A DNA stretch of 64,000 nt from Oceanobacillus profundus (GTDB lineage Bacteria; Bacillota; Bacilli; Bacillales; Amphibacillaceae), in NCBI RefSeq assembly GCF_003515705.1, contig NZ_QWEH01000001.1, positions 124,001 through 188,000 of the forward strand, given 5' to 3'. Positions 11,301-18,351 of this stretch are shown here, piece after piece (the stretch's first letter is position 1; every line of letters begins with the position of its first letter). Made by a program: the position numbers and the translations under genes. Below the pieces are notes generated by a model. It was not told the origin of the DNA, made no database searches, and was given only the letters and a program-made list of their open reading frames with translations.

Positions 11301-11520
11301 GAATCCAGCCGTCGAAGAGCAAGCTGCGGACCGTGCACATCGGATTGGACAGGAGCATGAGGTGCAGGTTATCAAGCTCGTCGCAAAAGGTACGGTTGAG
11401 GAAAAAATGAATGAGCTGCAGGAGCAAAAAAGGAGTCTCATTGAAGAAATGATTGATCCACAAAATAAGTCTGTGACATCTCTTACAGAGGAAGATATTC
11501 GGGAGATTTTGATGTTGTGA
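8311..11520 (+). CDS. SNF2-family DEAD/DEAH helicase with SWIM zinc finger
   Basis: 1069-residue Swi2/Snf2 ATPase. The N-terminus carries a SWIM finger, Cys67-x-Cys69 ... Cys79-x-His81 (TCSCPSLASYTKDCQH). A bacterial SNF2 N-terminal region follows. The helicase core has LADDMGLGKTLQS (Walker A, about 645), FFDEAQAFKN (Walker B), FALTGTPIENALEELW, and the C-terminal lobe motifs LISLKAGGTGLNLTGAD and DRAHRIGQ. It resembles Bacillus YwqA-type proteins and probably remodels protein-DNA or transcription complexes. The start is TTG with weak ggcgag upstream. The gene is divergent from ahpC and monocistronic; a weak hairpin follows at 11562-11581. Confidence 0.93.
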   Translation: MNIKLTNKKIEDMCGMVSYKKGDSFYRSNKVTLKTYTHERCEAIVTGAEDFYVTVEQADHQTLKATCSCPSLASYTKDCQHVAAVLLAIQHEQRKGTAPGKAFESRENQALADDLVKIFDNHSIRSSAHQRHFENREVLPLHFTCKLITMNEDQQLFGMEVRVGSTTVRNIRAFLQQIREGKPFALSKMFTFDPEMHCFMPDMDAVLQELYQVIRDEKEESDTTWNYENKPIGKDVLPLPPSAWERLVTLLQDISDVTIMVQGKSFKGIHLSKAMLPLQFDFAPADQQDYTLTVKGMERLTLLHAYRNVFVSGKLTPLGRDAYQSLTNLKRMLDTAGTNQIPIPEHQAGFIVDKVAPGLKKIGTVHLSGDISNHLVKTPLTAKLYLDRLKNRLLASLEFQYENNVLNPLDKDGLRDSSFVVRDVEKENEILELMEAGQFATTDGGYFLHNEELEYEFLHYILPKLQKLVNVYATTAIRLRVMKAPVPPRIKVKAKKDRVNWLEFKFEMEGFPEKDIREILVALEEKRKYYRLRDGALLSLETREFKEIQRFLHAVPMQEEEDLEKGIQVPVIQGLRLLDTTADTVFSLEASFRTFLQQIENPVLDKFPVPKNLQHVLRDYQRIGFQWMKTLASFGFGGILADDMGLGKTLQSITFIQSELAVIRKKNIPVLIVCPASLTYNWLNEIEKFTPNIQATILDGTKEERQKIKKWVMDSDVVVASYPLLRSEVQWFKRQTFHTVFFDEAQAFKNPMTQTARAVKKLQADYRFALTGTPIENALEELWSIFHVVFPDLFRSLKEYSNLNRKQIARRIRPFLLRRVKEDVLTELPEKVEWIETVELLPEQKKLYGAYLAKLRHETLKHLDKDTIRKNRIRILAGLTRLRQICCHPDLFVEGYEGKSAKFEKLKQLLEESRLAGRRVLIFSQFTKMLALIGRELTKQGVDYFYLDGQTPSAERIERVNRFNQGERNLFLISLKAGGTGLNLTGADTVILYDLWWNPAVEEQAADRAHRIGQEHEVQVIKLVAKGTVEEKMNELQEQKRSLIEEMIDPQNKSVTSLTEEDIREILML

Positions 11521-11561
11521 GTTTGGATGTGTTCAGTGCTTTGCTTAAGTACTATTTAATA

Positions 11562-11581
11562 AAGACAAGTAATTTTGTCTT
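11562..11581 (+). terminator. Weak hairpin after the SNF2 gene
   Basis: aagacaa (11562-11568) pairs with ttgtctt (11575-11581), followed by aaatgtaattgg. It has no strong T tract. Nothing else is recognisable between 11582 and 11860. Confidence 0.35.
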
Positions 11582-11861
11582 AAATGTAATTGGTTTTTCA
11601 AGATAATTGAGTAGGATATGGTGACTGAACATTGTCGCCTTGTCCGGTCAAGTGGATATCATACGTTCCTTTTGAGAAGATTTGATAGGAAACAAATAGA
11701 GTGAAAGTAGCTAAAACCCTTGATATTAAAGGTTTTATCCTTACTATCCATTTTAGTATAAATAATCAAAAGCTGGCAATATCATCACTAATTCAAGTCT
11801 ATTTAAGCAATAATAATCAATGTGGATCGATTTGCAGTACAATATACGAAACACTAATTAG

Positions 11862-12200
11862 ACTGTTCAACATAAAAATAAAAAACTAAGTAAGCATGTA
11901 ATATTTATAGCAGACAGTTCAAAATTATTTTCTTTATTTGCAACAATAATAATTTTACTTGGGAAAAGAGAAGTATACAGTGAGGTTGAAAGGGTAGGGG
12001 CAATAGGATTTACTTCAATCGTAGTAACGATAGCAATTTATGGGCTTGGAATGCTTTTAGTAGAATCAAGTTTAATTAGTGAAGGTAGTTATATGCCTAA
12101 AGACAATCAAGAATCAGAACTAATCAAATCATTTCGATGATTATCAGAAGAACAAAAATCCGAAATTCAAAAATCAATAGACTCTAAATTAGACAAATAA
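11862..12200 (+). pseudogene. Interrupted small membrane-protein gene
   Basis: The frame is open from 11862, with protein-like content FIADSSKLFSLFATIIILLG, then a second membrane segment GAIGFTSIVVTIAIYGLGML, then a hydrophilic tail ESELIKSFR. A TGA at 12138-12140 interrupts it, and the same frame continues as LSEEQKSEIQKSIDSKLDK to a TAA at 12200. No start codon with a ribosome binding site is visible. Coherent sequence on both sides of the stop suggests a decayed two-TM protein of about 100 residues. Family not recognised. Confidence 0.5.
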
Positions 12201-12294
12201 CTCTTAATTGTAAATATCCTAAGTAATATTGCGGACAATTAGAAAATAAAATAGAGTAGGGGAGAGAACACCTTTATTTTTATCCAAAATAAAA

Positions 12295-12311
12295 ACTGCC
12301 ATACAGGCAGT
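12295..12311 (-). terminator. Terminator of the secreted acidic-repeat protein gene
   Basis: actgcc (12295-12300) and ggcagt (12306-12311) form the stem. On the minus strand it is followed by tttttattttgg, a clear T tract, 11 bases after the stop. Confidence 0.75.
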
Positions 12312-12321
12312 CTTTAAATTA

Positions 12322-13092
12322 TTATTTATAAGTTAATTTCTTTTGGTAATAAACGCCGATAGGCTTTTTAGCTGTTCCCGTTTTTCCTTTTGGATACTTT
12401 GGACTTACAACGGTATAGGAACGTCTTTGATATATCAATTTCGAACTAACTGTAGCTCTTTTTACTGTTCTATTGTTAGCATTAGTAGGTACTTTATAAG
12501 ACCCAGAGTAAGAAACAGAATAAGAAGATGTAACGTTAAAGCCAACGGTCAAAGAAACAATCGTTGAATTTAAGCCGAAGTCACCAGAATAAGTAGCCGA
12601 ATGCTTCTTATTATAACTAAGTTTCATCGTTACTCCTGGATCACCAGCAACGCTATTGATTATAGGCCCATATGAATCACTCAATTTATAGTATTTTATT
12701 CTTCCTGCACCGTGTGTATACCATTTTCCTGGTAATCGAACAGCTCGTGGGCCTATCATACTGTCTTCTGCTTTAGATATAACCTGAACTCCTGATACTG
12801 ACTCATCATTAAGAAGTTCCGTTACTTTTGCATCTAATTCTTCTTCACTTTCAAAATCCTCGTAATACAATACAATTGGGTCAATAAATTCGTCAAGAAC
12901 TACTTCCTCACCATCATACAGCCCTTCATCTAGTTCGATTTCTTCATCTTCAGATAATTCGTCGTCAATTGCGATTTCCTCGTCTTCATTAAGTTCTTCA
13001 TTTCGAGACTCAGCACTTGCTAAGCTGAAAGGAGGTATTGCTACGCAAAGACAAATAAGAATAACAAAAGGTTTTAATAATTTCTGATTCAT
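12322..13092 (-). CDS. Secreted protein with acidic 12-residue repeats and beta-rich C-terminal domain
   Basis: 256 residues from the ATG at 13092, which has an agaggg site; an upstream in-frame ATG (13137) lacks one. A Sec signal peptide covers about 1-27 (ending FSLASA). Residues 34-69 are three tandem 12-residue acidic units (LNEDEEIAIDDE, LSEDEEIELDEG, LYDGEEVVLDEF). The rest is rich in Ser, Tyr, Thr and Val with alternating polarity (VSLTVGFNVTSSYSVSYSGS), ends in many Lys/Arg/Tyr, and looks like a beta-sandwich. Net charge is strongly acidic at the N-terminus and basic at the C-terminus. I recall similar beta domains in secreted Bacillus proteins of unknown function but cannot name the family. 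It is single-gene, with its own terminator. Confidence 0.8.
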   Translation of the reverse strand: MNQKLLKPFVILICLCVAIPPFSLASAESRNEELNEDEEIAIDDELSEDEEIELDEGLYDGEEVVLDEFIDPIVLYYEDFESEEELDAKVTELLNDESVSGVQVISKAEDSMIGPRAVRLPGKWYTHGAGRIKYYKLSDSYGPIINSVAGDPGVTMKLSYNKKHSATYSGDFGLNSTIVSLTVGFNVTSSYSVSYSGSYKVPTNANNRTVKRATVSSKLIYQRRSYTVVSPKYPKGKTGTAKKPIGVYYQKKLTYK

Positions 13093-13370
13093 CGGTATTT
13101 TCCCTCTTTTTATAATTCCGTTGGAAGATTTTGTCATGCTATAATTTAATTGTATATATAAAGTAGGGAATTACAACAATTATTTTTAAAAATTATGAGA
13201 AAATTGTTTCACGTATTGTTTGAGCCCATGAGAAGAGTGGCTACAAATCGTTCAATAGAAACAAAATTCAAGCAGTAACAGCATATATAATTGAAGTTTC
13301 GAGCGAAGGAAGTGGATAATTACAAAAAGCATTTAAGAAAGACTGAATTATGAGGAAAGGTGCTTATTTG

Positions 13371-13621
13371 ATGAGAAAAGTAATTCTTGATATTTCGATG
13401 TCATTAGATGATTTTATCGCAGCTGTACAGCAAGGCAAAAAAGCTGCAATAGGGAAAAATGTTAGTGTTGGAATCGCTAATATTGCGCAACATGGTATGA
13501 AAGCGAAGCTACTTGATGAACTGCACCTTCATGTAGCTCCTGTTTTACTTGGCAGAGCATTCGTTTATTTGATCGGATTGGAACAGAGCAAATAATACTT
13601 GAGGATCAAGCAAGTGATTGA
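13371..13621 (+). pseudogene. Degenerate dihydrofolate reductase-like (RibD C-terminal family) gene
   Basis: The start MRKVILDISMSLDDFIA is typical of YyaP/YwjB-type DHFR-like proteins and has an aggaaagg site. The sequence then jumps to the family's C-terminal part (LLDELHLHVAPVLLGR), so about 100 central codons are missing. After GR the reading frame shifts: the +1 frame continues as IRLFDRIGTEQIILEDQ to a TGA at 13621, while the original frame stops at 13595. One deletion and one frameshift mean the gene is not functional. Confidence 0.75.
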
Positions 13622-13624
13622 AGG

Positions 13625-13998
13625 TTTTGATGTATCCATCTGAAGTATAATCTCTTATACTAGCGTGTCTTCCGTTTTGTGCTTGGGGATAGAATCACAT
13701 GAATCAGATGGGAATTATCAGCAAAAGAGAGTGGAGGGGATGTATAAACGAATTTGGTGGTTTCGTTAAGTGATCAGCTCTTTTTTATCGTTTTTTAATT
13801 TTACGATAGATTTGAGAAATAATTTTAAAGGTTATAATACATACCTGTTCAAATAGTTTTCCTAAACAAGAGGAAGTAATCCAGCCCAACATCATTATCC
13901 TTTATATTTTGTTGTAAATCGGATACGATAAAATTACCTATTATTTATTAAAGGCTTATGCAAAATGGCATTCGACTGATACAAGGAGGAATTAACTA
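13625..13998. other. Intergenic stretch, no gene
   Basis: 374 bases. It contains only a short hairpin (atcgt/acgat, around 13786-13808) in T-rich surroundings and a 9-codon frame with a ggagggg site at 13739-13769 (MYKRIWWFR). No recognisable protein or RNA gene. Confidence 0.5.
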
Positions 13999-15219
13999 GT
14001 GATCATTGCGATCATCTTTTTATTATTTGTCTCATTTTTCTTTTCGGGAAGTGAAACAGCGCTTACAGCAACCAATAAAATGAAGCTGCAAACAAGGGCT
14101 GCAAACGGGGATACAAAGGCAGAGAAGCTTTTACATTTGGTTTCTAAGCCGAGTGAGTTTATTACATCGATTTTAATTGGAAATAATATTGCGAATATCG
14201 TTTTGCCAACGCTGGTAACGACGCTTGCTATTCAATATGGCTTCGATGTGGCAATTGCTACAGCAATATTGACGGTTACCATTATTATATTTTCAGAGGT
14301 ACTTCCAAAGTCCATTGCTGCAGCCTTTCCAGATCGTATTTCCAGCATGGTGTTTCCAATCATTCAGGTTGTTATATTCGTCTTAAAGCCAGTAACAATT
14401 GTACTTAATGCAATGACAGGATTTATTACGAGGGTACTATCAAAAGGAGAAGTCAATGATGCCTCCTTCTCAAAAGAGGAATTACGAGCAATGGTTGATA
14501 TTGCCGACTCTGAGGGAATGTTTCAGCGGGACGAATCCCACCGAATAAAAGGGGTTCTTGATTTTTATAATTTAAATGTAAAAGATGTACTGAGTACACC
14601 AAGAATGGAAATTGTGGCATTACCGAATACGGCAACCTATGACGAGGTAAGAGATGTTGCAATCGAGAACCCCTATACAAGGTATCCTGTTTATGAAGGG
14701 GATATTGATACGATAGTTGGTGTTTTTCATTCGAAATACCTGTTATCATGGTCGACAGAACCTGAGATGTCCTTGCAGCATTATAGTGATTTAGAGCCAC
14801 TGGTTGTTTATGAATTCCACTCGATTGAGTGGGTTTTTCGCAAAATGACAAAAGAAAAAAAGCATATCGCAATTGTGCTGGATGAATACGGTGGTACTGA
14901 AGGGATTTTAACACACGAGGATATTATTGAAGCAATGATCGGTTTGGAAATTGAAGATGAAATGGATTTGGAAAACAATGCACTTGTAGAAAAATTAACG
15001 GAAACAGAAATTATCTGTGATGGTAAAATTCCATTGTATCGATTAAATGTCATTTTTGAAACAGACATACCGGAGGAAGAGGATGTACTTGCCGGCTATT
15101 TACTGAAGGAATTCAACGATTTTCCGATTGAAGGCGACGTAATTGAAAGAGAAAATCTTACGTTTAAAATTTTGGAAATTGAAAACAGAGCGATTAAGTA
15201 TGTTCAAATTATTAAATAA
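13999..15219 (+). CDS. CNNM/CorC (HlyC) family transporter with CBS pair
   Basis: 406 residues. The N-terminal DUF21 (CNNM) domain has about four membrane segments (from FLLFVSFFFSGSETALTATN), then a linker VDIADSEGMFQRDESHRIKG, two CBS domains (about 190-310, with the IVLDEYGGTEGILTHEDI signature) and a C-terminal CorC_HlyC domain. The family handles Mg/Co efflux or is annotated as hemolysin-like. The GTG start has aaggagga 8 bases upstream. It is intact, unlike the remnants on both sides. Confidence 0.93.
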   Translation: MIIAIIFLLFVSFFFSGSETALTATNKMKLQTRAANGDTKAEKLLHLVSKPSEFITSILIGNNIANIVLPTLVTTLAIQYGFDVAIATAILTVTIIIFSEVLPKSIAAAFPDRISSMVFPIIQVVIFVLKPVTIVLNAMTGFITRVLSKGEVNDASFSKEELRAMVDIADSEGMFQRDESHRIKGVLDFYNLNVKDVLSTPRMEIVALPNTATYDEVRDVAIENPYTRYPVYEGDIDTIVGVFHSKYLLSWSTEPEMSLQHYSDLEPLVVYEFHSIEWVFRKMTKEKKHIAIVLDEYGGTEGILTHEDIIEAMIGLEIEDEMDLENNALVEKLTETEIICDGKIPLYRLNVIFETDIPEEEDVLAGYLLKEFNDFPIEGDVIERENLTFKILEIENRAIKYVQIIK

Positions 15220-15264
15220 TGAATTTGTATAGGTAGCTTTATGTAAGTTTGTTGGTGGGGTGGT

Positions 15265-15472
15265 ATGAAATATGGGATGCTATCAGTTAGATTAAAAATC
15301 ACCAATCGGAATTATTGAAATTACAGGGTCAGATGAAGGGGGTTATTCTATCTTGTTTGTCGAATGAGATAGAATAAAGAACGTGATACAGGATGAAATT
15401 CCAATAGCAATGCAAGACTGTCCCGACCAGCTAAATGTGTATTTTAAAGGAGTGCGTCAAGAATTTTCATGA
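15265..15472 (+). pseudogene. Remnant of O6-methylguanine-DNA methyltransferase (Ogt/AdaB-like)
   Basis: ATG at 15265 with ggggtgg upstream reads MKYGMLSVRLK. One extra A in the following A run shifts the frame, which then continues as SPIGIIEITGSDEGGYSILF, an Ogt N-terminal signature. There are in-frame stops after FVE and after VRQEFS (15470-15472). The C-terminal PCHR active-site half is absent. It is thus a 5' fragment with a frameshift and two stops. Confidence 0.75.
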
Positions 15473-15480
15473 GGCTTATT

Positions 15481-15700
15481 CACAGGTGAAATCGGGCATC
15501 GACTTTAGGTAAAGGATAGCCGACTAAACTTTAGCTAAAGCCTAACGTCGCCCTTAAAGGGGCGCGTTTCCTTTATGTCTTTCGTAGGAATGTCCGACAA
15601 GTCGCCTTCCCCACAGTTCGGGGCGCAGTCTGCACTTCACTAACCGGGCACTTGCACTTTAGTTCCTAACTTTACCATCTTAAAAAGCTATTTTAAATGC
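15481..15700. repeat. Structured GC-rich intergenic element
   Basis: More GC-rich than its surroundings and built from nested inverted repeats: cgactttagg (15500-15509) against cctaacgtcg (15541-15550) with one mismatch, enclosing the perfect palindrome ctttagctaaag; then cgccc (15549-15553) with gggcg (15560-15564); then a cccc/gggg hairpin around 15609-15623. There is no ORF. It could be a dispersed repeat or a structured RNA; the sequence alone does not decide. Confidence 0.4.
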
Positions 15701-15790
15701 AGTAAATCAAACAATAGTATGAATTGAAATTGAACCTGTGGAAAGCCTTTAATTTCTGCAGCTTTGACAAATATATGTATATGAGATAAA

Positions 15791-15809
15791 ATGACTGATA
15801 GTCAGTCAG
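15791..15809. promoter_or_regulatory. TetR-type operator upstream of the regulator
   Basis: atgactgatagtcagtcag contains the dyad actga-tag-tcagt and shares atgactga with the site at 16461-16475. It is about 40 bases before the regulator start, consistent with autoregulation. Confidence 0.6.
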
Positions 15810-15847
15810 TTTGTGTTTTGTAGTATTTCATGTAAGGAGGTTTTTAC

Positions 15848-16426
15848 GTGGATAATAAAAAAGAAAAGATTATACATGCTGCAATTGATGTTTTTCAGGA
15901 GAAGGGAATTGAGAAAACGAAAGTATCCGATATTGTAAAAGGTGCTGGAATTGCGCAAGGAACGTTTTATTTATACTTTTCCTCAAAGCTTTCGGTTATG
16001 CCTGCAATAGCGGAAGTTATGGTAGAAAAAATGATGGAAGAAATGAAGGAGCGTGTAAATGAAACACGTCTATTTGATAAACAGCTTGAACAGGTTGTTG
16101 ATGTTGTTTTTGATATTACGAAATCCTATCGTTCCATATTCGCCATGGTATATGCGGGTCTCGCTTCTAGTGAGTATTTACAGCAGTGGGAAAAGATTTA
16201 TCAACCATACTACGAGTGGATGGGTGCTTTTTTTAAACAGGCAAAGGCAAAAGAAGTACTTCGAGACGACTTATCTATCGAGCCAAGTGTAAAGCTAGTA
16301 ATTGGTTTAATTGAATCTGCAGCAGAGCAAGTTTACTTATATGATCAGCTAAGTAAAGAAGAAGCTGTTAAAAAGAAACAAGAAGTATTAGAATTTATGA
16401 AGCATGCACTGTACAAAAAACAATGA
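15848..16426 (+). CDS. TetR/AcrR family transcriptional regulator
   Basis: 192 residues. The N-terminal TetR HTH (about 7-53) contains AAIDVFQEKGIEKTKVSDIV and GTFYLYFSSK. The C-terminal half is an all-helical ligand domain. The GTG start has aaggaggt 7 bases upstream. The two SMR efflux genes follow after a small terminator, each unit preceded by a matching dyad (15791 and 16461). The layout resembles Bacillus yvdT-yvdS-yvdR. It is the probable repressor of both itself and the efflux pair. Confidence 0.92.
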   Translation: MDNKKEKIIHAAIDVFQEKGIEKTKVSDIVKGAGIAQGTFYLYFSSKLSVMPAIAEVMVEKMMEEMKERVNETRLFDKQLEQVVDVVFDITKSYRSIFAMVYAGLASSEYLQQWEKIYQPYYEWMGAFFKQAKAKEVLRDDLSIEPSVKLVIGLIESAAEQVYLYDQLSKEEAVKKKQEVLEFMKHALYKKQ

Positions 16427-16428
16427 AG

Positions 16429-16450
16429 ACCTCAAACTCAGAGGTTTTTT
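16429..16450 (+). terminator. Terminator between TetR gene and SMR pair
   Basis: acctc (16429-16433) and gaggt (16441-16445) followed by ttttt. The stem is short; it may act as an attenuator, and the SMR genes probably also have their own promoter at the operator just downstream. Confidence 0.55.
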
Positions 16451-16460
16451 ATGGTTAAAA

Positions 16461-16475
16461 ATGACTGACAGTCAT
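16461..16475. promoter_or_regulatory. TetR-type operator before the SMR genes
   Basis: atgactgacagtcat is a perfect 15-base palindrome with a single central base. It lies 24 bases before the first SMR start and matches the dyad upstream of the TetR gene. Confidence 0.65.
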
Positions 16476-16499
16476 TCATTATATGTTGGAGGTTTTACG

Positions 16500-16847
16500 A
16501 TGAATAAAGCATGGATTTATGTCGTGCTAACAAGCTTGTTTGAATTAATTTGGATTTATGGCTTTAATACAGCTTCAGAATGGTGGCATTGGATGCTTAT
16601 AATCTCAGCTATTTTATTAGATTTGCACTTCTTATCCAAAGCGTGTGAAGGACTTCCAACCGGAACTGTATATGCGATTTTCGCTGCTGCTGGAACAGTA
16701 GGAACTGCGCTGATGGATGTTTATTTATTTGGTGGAAGTCTCAGCATCGGAAAAATTGCTTTTATGGCATTACTTGTTGTGGGTGTTATTGGATTGAAAT
16801 TGTTTGATAACCCGTCAACTACAGAAGAGAAAGGGGAAGTTAACTAA
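16500..16847 (+). CDS. Small multidrug resistance (SMR) protein, first subunit
   Basis: 115 residues and four membrane helices, the SMR family layout. The essential membrane Glu of helix 1 is in LTSLFELIWIYGF. LPTGTVYAIFAAAGTVGTAL is the conserved helix-3 region. The ATG at 16500 follows ttggagg; the longer frame from 16404 has no ribosome binding site and overlaps the TetR gene. Its stop overlaps the next start (TAATG). Such pairs (YkkCD, YvdRS) work as heterodimeric drug/cation-proton antiporters. It is probably derepressed when the adjacent TetR protein binds its ligand. Confidence 0.9.
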   Translation: MNKAWIYVVLTSLFELIWIYGFNTASEWWHWMLIISAILLDLHFLSKACEGLPTGTVYAIFAAAGTVGTALMDVYLFGGSLSIGKIAFMALLVVGVIGLKLFDNPSTTEEKGEVN

Positions 16848-17161
16848 TGGGCTGGTTATTGATAGCTGGAGCATCTGTATTTGAGATGATTGGTGTGTTG
16901 GGCTTGCGATTATATAGTGAAAAGAAGCGGTTCCGAAATGGCTTTATTTATTTAGGTGGATTAGGAATGAGCTTTATCCTGTTATATGCATCTTTTGAGT
17001 ATTTACTTGTGAGTGTTGCCTACTCTGTTTTTATAGGAATTGGAACTGCTGGAGCTGTTTTATTAAATATGCTGTTTTTTGGAGAGTCGAAAAGCATACC
17101 ACGAATTATAAGCTTACTTGCTATTGTAATTGGTGTTACCGGCTTAAAAGCTTTGTCATAA
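16847..17161 (+). CDS. Small multidrug resistance (SMR) protein, second subunit
   Basis: 104 residues, four membrane helices. The helix-1 glutamate is in GASVFEMIGVLGLRLY. VAYSVFIGIGTAGAVLLNML is the conserved signature. The 1-base overlap with the upstream subunit indicates translational coupling and a paired-subunit pump. The two subunits differ clearly in loops and termini, as expected for opposite membrane topology. Confidence 0.9.
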   Translation: MGWLLIAGASVFEMIGVLGLRLYSEKKRFRNGFIYLGGLGMSFILLYASFEYLLVSVAYSVFIGIGTAGAVLLNMLFFGESKSIPRIISLLAIVIGVTGLKALS

Positions 17162-17353
17162 TCGGAATGAAACTACTAGCTATGTGCCTCTCTTTATTCA
17201 TTAAGGGGGGCCATCACCTGCTTCAAAAGCTGCACCATCAAATCAATTTCATAAATACACATTTAATATTTAATGAAGTATATTCTTTCGCAGCTATTTC
17301 CATTTTACAGTATAATTAAGAAAGAATACTTTTGAAGATGGAGGTGTAAGCGA

Positions 17354-18277
17354 ATGAAATCAATTATGGTTGAGCAATTAGTGCGTGAGTTTTCATTGGA
17401 GGTACTGGCTGGAGAAAATGAATTGAATCGGTCAATTACAAGGTTACGGACCCACCGTCCAGGTCTGGAATTTATCGGTTATTTCGATTTTTTTCCAATG
17501 GAACGTGTTCAAATCCTCGGCCAGAAGGAGATTACATATTTACACCAGCTAAGTGATTCAGAGCGGCAATTGCGGATCGGGAATGTGGTTAACTACCATC
17601 CTCCATGTTTTATTGTTACTGCTGGACAGGGTGGGCTTACTTATTTAAAACAGTATTGCACGAAAGAAAAGATTCCATTATTGCGGACAAAGGAATCTAC
17701 GACAGATTTCATTGCCAAAATGGATGCATACTTGACCAAGTCCTTGGCTCCAGAAATGGCCTTGCATGGTGTTTGCCTAAATGTATTTGGGATTGGAATT
17801 TTACTCCGCGGGGAATCCGGTGTTGGAAAAAGCGAAACAGCACATACACTTATTGGTAGAGGTCATCGCCTGGTTGCAGATGATATTGTTGTTTTGAAAA
17901 AGCTAAGCCATAAGACAATCCTAGGTACCCATGATGAAAATAACAAAGAATTCCTGGCGTTAAGAAGTGTAGGCTTATTAAATGTTGTTCGTGTGTACGG
18001 AAGAAAATCTTTTCAAGAAGAAACAAGGATTGCTTTAGATATCGAGCTAACGAGATGGAAAGAAAATGCGCTAAATAATGAGCTCGAATTGGAAACAAGA
18101 TTTACCGATTATATGGGTGTGCCAATTCCGCATATTCAAATTCAGCTGCAGCCAGGACGAGATGTCGCAGGATTAATCGAAGCAGCGGCAAATAATTGGT
18201 ATTTAAAGCAGCAAGGCTACAGTGCTGCAGAGGATTTTATGAACCGGATTGAAAACGATAATGGGAATAATCGTTAA
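17354..18277 (+). CDS. hprK: HPr kinase/phosphorylase-like protein, solitary and atypical
   Basis: 307 residues, the HprK length. The N-terminal domain covers about 1-130; the C-terminal kinase domain has His138 (HGVCLNVFGIGILL), P-loop GESGVGKS (153-160), DD at 176-177 (HRLVADDIV) and the K/P signature region QPGRDVAGLIEAAANNWYLK. The usual LEIRGLGI motif, whose Glu binds Mg, reads LALRSVGL here (Ala202, Ser205). Canonical hprK sits next to lgt; this gene stands alone before a convergent terC, so it is probably a second, diverged copy. A TATAAT lies at 17311-17316 and aagatggaggtg precedes the ATG. HPr-Ser46 kinase activity is uncertain. Confidence 0.82.
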   Translation: MKSIMVEQLVREFSLEVLAGENELNRSITRLRTHRPGLEFIGYFDFFPMERVQILGQKEITYLHQLSDSERQLRIGNVVNYHPPCFIVTAGQGGLTYLKQYCTKEKIPLLRTKESTTDFIAKMDAYLTKSLAPEMALHGVCLNVFGIGILLRGESGVGKSETAHTLIGRGHRLVADDIVVLKKLSHKTILGTHDENNKEFLALRSVGLLNVVRVYGRKSFQEETRIALDIELTRWKENALNNELELETRFTDYMGVPIPHIQIQLQPGRDVAGLIEAAANNWYLKQQGYSAAEDFMNRIENDNGNNR

Positions 18278-18311
18278 GAAATATTATATTATTGAAAGCT
18301 TTGAGCAGTGC

Positions 18312-18348
18312 AAAAACACAGGATCCATGGATTGGTTCCTGTGTTTTT
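18312..18348. terminator. Bidirectional terminator
   Basis: aaaaacacagga (18312-18323) pairs with tcctgtgttttt (18337-18348). A/T runs flank both sides. It is shared by the convergent hprK and terC genes. Confidence 0.85.
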
Positions 18349-18351
18349 TAT

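Noticed and set aside
11701-11889. 62-codon plus-strand frame with GTG start
   Set aside because: No ribosome binding site and no recognisable features; it lies in an AT-rich gap next to the interrupted membrane-protein gene.
12001-12137. Programmed read-through or selenocysteine at the in-frame TGA (12138)
   Set aside because: No selenocysteine element or supporting genes are seen, and no start codon exists, so decay is simpler.
16404-16499. Longer N-terminus for the first SMR protein
   Set aside because: It overlaps the TetR gene and its terminator, without a ribosome binding site.
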